DNA of 18,407 nt. Origin: Oscillospiraceae bacterium (lineage in GTDB: Bacteria > Bacillota > Clostridia > Oscillospirales > UBA644). Position 1 is the stretch's first letter; each line of letters opens with the position of its first letter. The notes under the pieces are model-generated. The model was not told the origin of the DNA, ran no database searches, and was given only the letters and a program-made list of their open reading frames with translations. Position numbers and translations under genes: made by a program. The stretch spans positions 1 through 18,407 of the forward strand of contig SVMP01000021.1 in assembly GCA_015067385.1 (NCBI GenBank), written 5' to 3'. Of this stretch, positions 13,260-18,407 are shown piece after piece.

Positions 13260-14138
13260 TTAAAGAGTTTTGCAGAATTCTTTAAGGTATTCTCTGAAAC
13301 CTTCACCGATTTCGGGATGTTTGAGTGCCATTTCTACCTGTGCTTCCATAACACCGAGTTTGTTGCCCATGTCGTATCTCTTGCCGATAAAGTCAACAGC
13401 AACCATACCGTCAGTGTTGGAAAGAACCTTCATTGCATCTGTAAGGAATATTTCGCCGTTGTTGAAAGTAGTCTTGTCGAGAAGATCATAGATCTTTGCG
13501 GGGAGAACCATTCTGCCGAGGCAGGAGAAAAGAGAAAATACCTGTTCGGGCTTCGGTTTCTCGATCATGTCAGTAAGATCGTAAACGTTATCGTGAATGT
13601 TTTCAACTTTCATGGAGGAGTAGCTGGTGATCTGTTCGGGAGTTACTGCCTGAACACCGACAACACCTTTTCCGGTTTCGTCGTAAGCATCGATAAGCTG
13701 TTTTGTAACGGGATATTCGTCATTGATGATAACGTCGTCACCGTAGCATACAACGAACGGATCGTTTCCGGTAAATGAACGAGCTTCCATGAGCGCATTA
13801 CCTGTACCGAGCATTTCTTTCTGACGAGCGTAGCAGATCTTAACGTTCTTTGCTATGCTCTGAACGGAATCGAGAAGAGCTTTTTTCTTTTCGCCGCCTG
13901 CGATAAGTCTTTCTTCAAGTTCGGGAGATTTATCGAAATGGTCTTCGATAAGAGTCTTGCCTCTTGAAATAATTATCATGATATCCTCGATACCGCTGTT
14001 TACAAGCTCTTCAACAATATACTGAAGTGCGGGTTTGTCAACGATGGGGAAAAGTTCCTTGGGTACTGATTTTGTTGCGGGAAGCATTCTCGTACCGAGA
14101 CCTGCCGCAAGAATTACTGCTTTAGTTACCTTTTTCAT
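13260..14138 (-). CDS. galU: UTP-glucose-1-phosphate uridylyltransferase
   Basis: The 292-residue enzyme makes UDP-glucose from UTP and glucose-1-phosphate, the donor for glycolipids, teichoic acid glucosylation, capsule and galactose metabolism. The nucleotide-binding signature AAGLGTRMLPATKSVPKE is at 11-28, YGDD near the metal site, the IEKP segment (191-194 region), and NGEIFLTDAM near the end of the catalytic core; the length is that of bacterial GalU. The usual GLGHA of the active site reads GTGNA here, a mild departure. AAGGAG precedes the ATG by 10 nt. It lies 31 bp after the DUF2344 gene and before the aldose epimerase, apparently in one transcript. Confidence 0.96.
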   Translation of the reverse strand: MKKVTKAVILAAGLGTRMLPATKSVPKELFPIVDKPALQYIVEELVNSGIEDIMIIISRGKTLIEDHFDKSPELEERLIAGGEKKKALLDSVQSIAKNVKICYARQKEMLGTGNALMEARSFTGNDPFVVCYGDDVIINDEYPVTKQLIDAYDETGKGVVGVQAVTPEQITSYSSMKVENIHDNVYDLTDMIEKPKPEQVFSLFSCLGRMVLPAKIYDLLDKTTFNNGEIFLTDAMKVLSNTDGMVAVDFIGKRYDMGNKLGVMEAQVEMALKHPEIGEGFREYLKEFCKTL

Positions 14139-14169
14139 GTCTGTTTGCTCCTTAAATTCTATTGTTTTT

Positions 14170-14802
14170 TTATCTGAAATTTTCTGAATTTTTAGTTAGG
14201 AACGCTGTCCTTGAAATTGTAAATACCGTGTCATCGCCTGTTTTTTCGGCAAACGCTCCGGATAAGAGGGTAGGGCTGATGTTTTTCTCGTTTCCGCACG
14301 GTGCGATCGCCTCGTATACGGTCATCCTGTTCTCCTTGCCAATTTCTTTTATTTGGATTTCGGCTTTAAGATCAACAGTCGATTCGCCTTTCTTTGTCTT
14401 TTTTAAGACAGGTATCTCCGGACTTTCGAGAAATTCGTTGAATTTAACGGATGTATTTTCGGGAATAACTATTTTATATATTGCTTTGTCGATAAATTTG
14501 AAGTCTTTGTCTGACTCGTATATTTCTTTGAAAGATATTCCTTCGGGAGCAGCTTTATTCATTCTGTCGAGAAGTTCTGTAAAATTACATTTTTCAGTGA
14601 CTTTAATGTCTAATAATTCATTTTCACCGTATACACCGATCGGAAGCGCTGCCGAAAATACCATATACGGATGCGGGTTGAATCCTTCCGTATACCATAT
14701 CGGGACCTCCGCTCTTGCAAACATTCTTGCCATGCATCGGGTAAGATCAAGGTGAGATATGTATTTTGCATATCCGGTCTTTGAAAAAACTATTCTTGTC
14801 AC
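14170..14802 (-). CDS. TIGR03936 family (DUF2344) radical SAM-linked protein
   Basis: The 210-residue product matches DUF2344: RIVFSKTGYAKYISHLDLTRCMARMFARA at the N-terminus and TEGFNPHP (about 38-45) are its signature. Members nearly always follow a TIGR03960 radical SAM gene or are fused to it, and their function is unknown. I chose GTG at 14802, which overlaps the upstream stop as GTGA and has GGGGG at 14812-14816, 9-10 nt upstream. This start also fits the family N-terminus better than the ATG at 14823, which would add seven residues. It is presumably a partner or substrate carrier for the radical SAM protein. Confidence 0.9.
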   Translation of the reverse strand: MTRIVFSKTGYAKYISHLDLTRCMARMFARAEVPIWYTEGFNPHPYMVFSAALPIGVYGENELLDIKVTEKCNFTELLDRMNKAAPEGISFKEIYESDKDFKFIDKAIYKIVIPENTSVKFNEFLESPEIPVLKKTKKGESTVDLKAEIQIKEIGKENRMTVYEAIAPCGNEKNISPTLLSGAFAEKTGDDTVFTISRTAFLTKNSENFR

Positions 14803-16571
14803 GGGCAAACATCCCCCTTGCATATTTTATTCATACCGCAACCGGAACATTTTTCAATACAGTTCGGTGTTGTTTCCGCATTGTATGCTTTTTCGCATTC
14901 ACGTTGCATAAACGCTTGACTTACTCCTATATTTACAAAGTTCCATGGCAATTCTTCATCAAAAGAACGTTTTCTTGCCGTGTAATCATAGAAGTTTATG
15001 CCACATTCCTCTGCAGCTTTTTGCCAACGGGCAAAGTCGAAATGTTCCGTCCACGCATCAAGTCTGCATCCGAGTCTCCATGCTTTTTCAATAAGCTGAG
15101 CGATCTTTCTGTCGCCTCTTGCAAAAACACCTTCAAGTACTGTCGTATCCGCATCGTGATATTTTAAATGTACTTTTTTAGAGGTAATGGAGTTCTTAAG
15201 TAAATTCTGACGTCTGTTGATCTCTTCAAGTGTTAACTGTGCTTCCCATTGGAACGGAGTGTGAGGCTTCGGAACAAATGTCGCACACGAGATCGTTACG
15301 CTTATACCGCGGGAACGGTTTGTTGCGTATTTGTAAAAATACTCAACGACCTGCTGGGCGGTTTTTGCAATACCTATTATGTCTTCGTCTGTTTCTGTGG
15401 GAAGTCCTATCATGAAATAAAGCTTAACTGCGCTTGCACCGTTTTCAAAAGCTATCTTACACGATCTTTCGATATCTTCATCGGTGATGTTTTTGTTTAT
15501 GACATCTCTTAAACGCTGTGTGCCTGCTTCGGGTGCGAACGTAAGCCCTGTTTTTCTTATTGAACTGATTTCGTCGCTTATCTCTTTCGAGAAATTGTCT
15601 ATTCTCAGTGATGGCAGTGCGAGACTGATCTTTCTCGGAATACAGTATTCTCTTAAACTTTCCGCAAGTTCGGGTAACTTTTGGAAGTCGCTTGTTGAGA
15701 GGGAAAGAAGCGAGATTTCATCGTATCCCGTTGATTCGCAAAGTTTTACGGCATCCGCTTTTAAGCGTTCAACGCTCTTCTGTCTGTACGGACGGTAGAT
15801 CATTCCTGCTTGGCAAAAACGGCATCCTCGGATACATCCTCGCATTATTTCGAGTGAGATTCTGTCGTGGACGACCTGCGCAAAAGGTACGACAAGCTTG
15901 TCCGGATAATATGAAGAAGAAAGATCTTCTATTACCGCTCTTACGACTTCGTTCTGTTTTGTTCCGTGATTCGGAACATACATTCCTCTGATGTTTTTCG
16001 CTTTTTCAAGAAATTCATTCTTGTTTTTACCGCATTCCTTGTAAAGATCAAAAAGCTCGTTGAGGTTTTCTTCACCTTCACCTATATCTATAACGTCAAA
16101 GAAATCGGCTATTGGTTCAGGGTTGCACATACACGGACCGCCTGCAATAATAATGGGGTCGTTTTCTGTCCTGTCTTTTGCGTAAATGGGAATTCCCGCA
16201 AGGTCAAGCATATTTAAGATTCCCGTGTATGAAAGCTCATATACGAGAGTGAATGCAACAAAATCAAAGTCTCTTAACGGATCTTTTGATTCAAGGGCGA
16301 AAAGGGGAGTATTTGTTTTTCTCAGGATCTCTTCCATGTCGGTGTTCGGAGCAAAAACTCTTTCGCACCACAGATCGTCTCTTTCATTCATCATATGATA
16401 AAGAAGCTTCATTCCGAGGTGTGACATGCCGACATCGTATAGGTCGGGAAAACAGTATGCCACTCTCGTATGTACATCTTCTTTATTTTTATGTACGGAA
16501 TTGAGCTCCGTACCGATATACCATGAGGGCTTTGATACCGAAGAAAGTATCTTATCTATATTTTCTATCAT
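14799..16571 (-). CDS. TIGR03960 family B12-binding radical SAM protein
   Basis: The 590-residue protein has an N-terminal B12-binding-like region (about 35-230; FPDLYDVGMSHLG, and GGP and GEGEE motifs at 144-168) and a radical SAM core with the cluster motif CIRGCRFC (C246, C250, C253), followed by the RPYRQKS element. The C-terminal part holds further conserved pairs such as HLKYHD and a terminal cysteine cluster (CIEKCSGCGMNKIC). It belongs to the subfamily paired with DUF2344, whose reaction is not known. AAGGA lies 8 nt before the ATG, and a good promoter lies upstream. It begins the five-gene minus-strand series. Confidence 0.95.
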   Translation of the reverse strand: MIENIDKILSSVSKPSWYIGTELNSVHKNKEDVHTRVAYCFPDLYDVGMSHLGMKLLYHMMNERDDLWCERVFAPNTDMEEILRKTNTPLFALESKDPLRDFDFVAFTLVYELSYTGILNMLDLAGIPIYAKDRTENDPIIIAGGPCMCNPEPIADFFDVIDIGEGEENLNELFDLYKECGKNKNEFLEKAKNIRGMYVPNHGTKQNEVVRAVIEDLSSSYYPDKLVVPFAQVVHDRISLEIMRGCIRGCRFCQAGMIYRPYRQKSVERLKADAVKLCESTGYDEISLLSLSTSDFQKLPELAESLREYCIPRKISLALPSLRIDNFSKEISDEISSIRKTGLTFAPEAGTQRLRDVINKNITDEDIERSCKIAFENGASAVKLYFMIGLPTETDEDIIGIAKTAQQVVEYFYKYATNRSRGISVTISCATFVPKPHTPFQWEAQLTLEEINRRQNLLKNSITSKKVHLKYHDADTTVLEGVFARGDRKIAQLIEKAWRLGCRLDAWTEHFDFARWQKAAEECGINFYDYTARKRSFDEELPWNFVNIGVSQAFMQRECEKAYNAETTPNCIEKCSGCGMNKICKGDVCP

Positions 16572-16607
16572 TGGTACAGTCCTTATAATTATTTTTTCTT
16601 ACATTAT

Positions 16608-16636
16608 ATTATATAACATCATCATAGCTTTTTCAA
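16608..16636 (-). promoter_or_regulatory. Promoter of the radical SAM-galU series
   Basis: On the minus strand, -35 TTGAAA (16636-16631) and -10 TATAAT (16613-16608) are 17 bp apart; a second overlapping TATAAT is at 16608-16603. Confidence 0.78.
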
Positions 16637-16652
16637 GCCAGTTTACAATAAT

Positions 16653-17240
16653 TTACGATTTGAAAACAGTGTAAATCATAAGATACGCTCCTATCATAAA
16701 TAAAGATATATTTCCGAATTCAATTCCCCAAATTATCCCCAATGTAAATATAAAAGATGATACCGCCGTATTTATACAGTCCGATATCTTTTTTGCTTTT
16801 GTATACGGTAAAAATAAAAGCAGTATAAACCATAAAATACGTCCTCCGTCGAGAGGAAGAACGGGCAAAATATTTATCAGGAAAAGAGAAAGACTGCAAT
16901 ATGTCAGAATATCGGCACCGAATACGATGCTGTTGGGAAGCAGATATAAAGATGTCAAAACAATGTTGGCAAAAGGCCCTGCCGCTGCGCATATTATCTC
17001 TTTTTTACACGACAGTGCCGTCGCATTTTTTATTGTTGCCGAGATCCCGAAAGGAAGCAGTTCGATCTCACCGATCTCAGCTCCGAAAAAAGTATATGCC
17101 AATATGTGCGCCGTTTCATGAAAAGCCGCCGCAAGAAAGATATACAGAATAAATTCCGTTTCTCCCAAAAGAGCAAAAACCGCCCAAAATACAAAGAAAA
17201 CAGGATGAACTTTAAATTTCATTGTTAATTCGCTTTTCAT
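16653..17240 (-). CDS. SpoIVFB-like M50 site-2 metalloprotease
   Basis: The product is a small multi-span intramembrane zinc protease. Counting from the longest frame (GTG at 17264, 203 residues), the zinc site HETAH is at 49-53 and the third ligand lies in PLDGGR (D139). Hydrophobic segments are near 22-34, 38-56, 91-112, 120-137, 143-152 and 165-202. B. subtilis SpoIVFB, which cleaves pro-sigma-K, is about 288 residues with a C-terminal CBS domain; this one ends after the membrane part. No start has a good Shine-Dalgarno: GTG 17264, ATG 17240 and ATG 17222 are all possible. I give 17240, while 17222 fits the family start (MKFKVHP) best. Its neighbour is the radical SAM gene, as in other Clostridia. 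Confidence 0.85.
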   Translation of the reverse strand: MKSELTMKFKVHPVFFVFWAVFALLGETEFILYIFLAAAFHETAHILAYTFFGAEIGEIELLPFGISATIKNATALSCKKEIICAAAGPFANIVLTSLYLLPNSIVFGADILTYCSLSLFLINILPVLPLDGGRILWFILLLFLPYTKAKKISDCINTAVSSFIFTLGIIWGIEFGNISLFMIGAYLMIYTVFKS

Positions 17241-17294
17241 TTTTTGTAATGGTTTATATTTCACGTTAGCAGATTTAAACCGTCGGAGTAATCA

Positions 17295-17323
17295 ATTATA
17301 TTTTATAAAAAAAAGAATATGAA
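17295..17323 (-). promoter_or_regulatory. Weak promoter candidate of the M50 gene
   Basis: On the minus strand a perfect -10 TATAAT (17300-17295) has a poor -35 TTCATA (17323-17318) at 17 bp. The predicted start near 17288 leaves room for any of the three possible start codons. Confidence 0.4.
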
Positions 17324-17349
17324 TAAATTATGTTTTTTTATGTTTGTGC

Positions 17350-17379
17350 TTGACAAACTTAAGAACAATGTCGTATAAT
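17350..17379 (+). promoter_or_regulatory. Promoter of the SEDS (rodA/ftsW-type) gene
   Basis: Perfect -35 TTGACA (17350-17355) and perfect -10 TATAAT (17374-17379) are 18 bp apart, about 40 nt ahead of the ATG. Confidence 0.88.
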
Positions 17380-17419
17380 TATAAACGGAAAATACTTGTT
17401 AGGAGGACTCTGCTTTCAA

Positions 17420-18407
17420 ATGAAAAACACGCGGTCTGCACTTTTAAACGGATTTGCGATGTATTTAAAAAGGCTTGATAAAGCTATCATTATTCTTGCA
17501 ATAGCTCTGTGTGCCTGCGGTATGGTAGCTATTACTTCGGCAGTTCTTGCAGACTCTTCAAAAGCTCGATGTATACCGATGCAACTTATCGGTATTGCAG
17601 GCGGTTTTATCATCATGTTTATTGTCGCAAGGATAGATTATGAATTTATATGCGATTTTTATATACTGATATCGATATTTTCCAGTGCACTTCTGTTCTT
17701 TACAGCGATTTTTGCCGATAATCAAGGCGGTAACTATAACTGGCTGACGTTAGGCTCTGTAAATGTACAGCCATCTGAGTTTACGAAAACGACATTCGTT
17801 TTGAGCATTTCGGCTCATATATCAAGGTTAGGTGACCGACTGAATCATCCTTTTAATATTCTTCTTGTCGGCGCTCATTTCCTTCTGTATTTCGTCCCCG
17901 TTCTTCTTCAACACGACCTTGGTTCTGCGATAATTTATCTTGTTATGTTCGTTCTTATCCTTTATGTCGCAGGCTTGAAATACAGATATATTATAATCGC
18001 TTTTTCTCTATGTGCCGCTGCTGCACCGATCATTTGGGAATACTTGCGTATAGACCAAAAAAAACGTATTATTTACGGTTTTCAGCCGGAACTCGATCCG
18101 CTCGGATACGGATATCAGCCTCTTCTTGCGAAGACTGCTCTCGGTTCGGGTGAAATGGACGGACTCGGATTCGGAAACGGTATTCAGACGCAAAATGCGC
18201 TTCTGCCTGCGAATCACACAGACTTTGTTTTTGCAATTATCGGGGAAGAATTCGGATTTATAGGTTGCCTTATCGTTCTTATCCTTATGGTTCTCCTGAT
18301 AATGTTTATACTTCTTAACATCCCAAAAACGCAAAATCCCTGCGGTAAGCTTATTTGCGTAGGTATCGCAGGTATACTGATTGCTCAGACTGTAATTAAT
18401 CTCGGTA
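17420..18407 (+). CDS. SEDS family cell-wall polymerase (RodA/FtsW), partial
   Basis: The first 329 codons are present; the gene runs off the right edge. It is a multi-span membrane protein with SEDS hallmarks: NWLTLGSVNVQPSEFTK (near 112-128), a QHDLGSA stretch where QPDLGTA is usual, and the late motif NHTDFVFAIIGEEFGFIG, whose TDF aspartate corresponds to the catalytic residue of RodA. SEDS proteins polymerise lipid II into glycan strands for elongation (RodA), division (FtsW) or sporulation (SpoVE). AGGAGG (17401-17406) lies 13 nt before the ATG, rather far. RodA is favoured by context (near the SpoIVFB-like/radical SAM block), but FtsW or SpoVE are not excluded. Confidence 0.92.
   Translation, partial: MKNTRSALLNGFAMYLKRLDKAIIILAIALCACGMVAITSAVLADSSKARCIPMQLIGIAGGFIIMFIVARIDYEFICDFYILISIFSSALLFFTAIFADNQGGNYNWLTLGSVNVQPSEFTKTTFVLSISAHISRLGDRLNHPFNILLVGAHFLLYFVPVLLQHDLGSAIIYLVMFVLILYVAGLKYRYIIIAFSLCAAAAPIIWEYLRIDQKKRIIYGFQPELDPLGYGYQPLLAKTALGSGEMDGLGFGNGIQTQNALLPANHTDFVFAIIGEEFGFIGCLIVLILMVLLIMFILLNIPKTQNPCGKLICVGIAGILIAQTVINLG

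Noticed and set aside
14803..14823. ATG at 14823 as start of the DUF2344 gene
   Set aside because: The strong G-rich Shine-Dalgarno lies downstream of this ATG, and the GTG at 14802 gives the usual 4-bp overlap and family N-terminus.
18008..18334. 108-codon minus-strand frame at the right end
   Set aside because: It is antisense to the SEDS gene, whose frame is open, motif-rich and promoter-driven throughout.

Overview
The window looks like a chromosomal segment of a low-GC Clostridia-type Firmicute, probably a gut Oscillospirales/Ruminococcaceae-like or related lineage. This is an inference from gene content: a FliB-like lysine methylase, a DivIVA-like coiled-coil protein, a SpoIVFB-like protease next to the paired radical SAM (TIGR03960) and DUF2344 (TIGR03936) genes, a YtrA-type GntR/ABC operon, and AGGAGG-type ribosome binding sites with near-consensus sigma-A promoters that mostly have 17 bp spacers. 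No rRNA, tRNA, CRISPR array or transposase gene is visible.

Layout. Positions 1-3270 look accessory. Two arrays of tiny hairpins (about 4-146 and 966-1112) are each followed by a related tail of about 100 bp. They flank a dCMP-deaminase-like gene and lead into a GIY-YIG/DUF4357 protein, a gene-poor stretch, and a sialate O-acetylesterase-like SGNH hydrolase. Positions 3479-5450 are a self-contained operon (YtrA-type repressor, ABC ATPase, ABC-2 permease) with a consensus promoter, an overlapping palindromic operator and a strong terminator. Positions 5461-7531 on the minus strand hold a DivIVA-like coiled-coil gene, an overlooked 33-residue membrane peptide, a terminator-like hairpin, and the FliB-like methylase, whose Shine-Dalgarno could compete for pairing with that hairpin.

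A divergent, palindromic promoter region (7583-7677) separates this block from the plus-strand hom-lysC-GNAT operon (7740-10793). There the homoserine dehydrogenase lacks its usual ACT tail, and the aspartokinase has a strong internal start predicting a separate regulatory beta subunit. A bidirectional terminator (10807-10845) follows.

From 16571 back to 10858 the minus strand carries a compact series: B12-type radical SAM protein, DUF2344 protein, galU, LacX-like aldose 1-epimerase, and an orphan extracellular solute-binding lipoprotein. Upstream of it are a CBS-less SpoIVFB-like site-2 protease on the minus strand and, divergently, the start of a SEDS-family (RodA/FtsW) gene cut by the right edge. 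This cluster resembles the rodA-M50-radical SAM-DUF2344 neighbourhood of other Clostridia, but with galU and sugar genes where rng/rplU would be expected.

The most unusual structure is the pair of hairpin arrays. In both, linker sequence and loop polarity flip once mid-array, and both end in a conserved tail that may itself fold, with one compensatory base-pair change between the copies.
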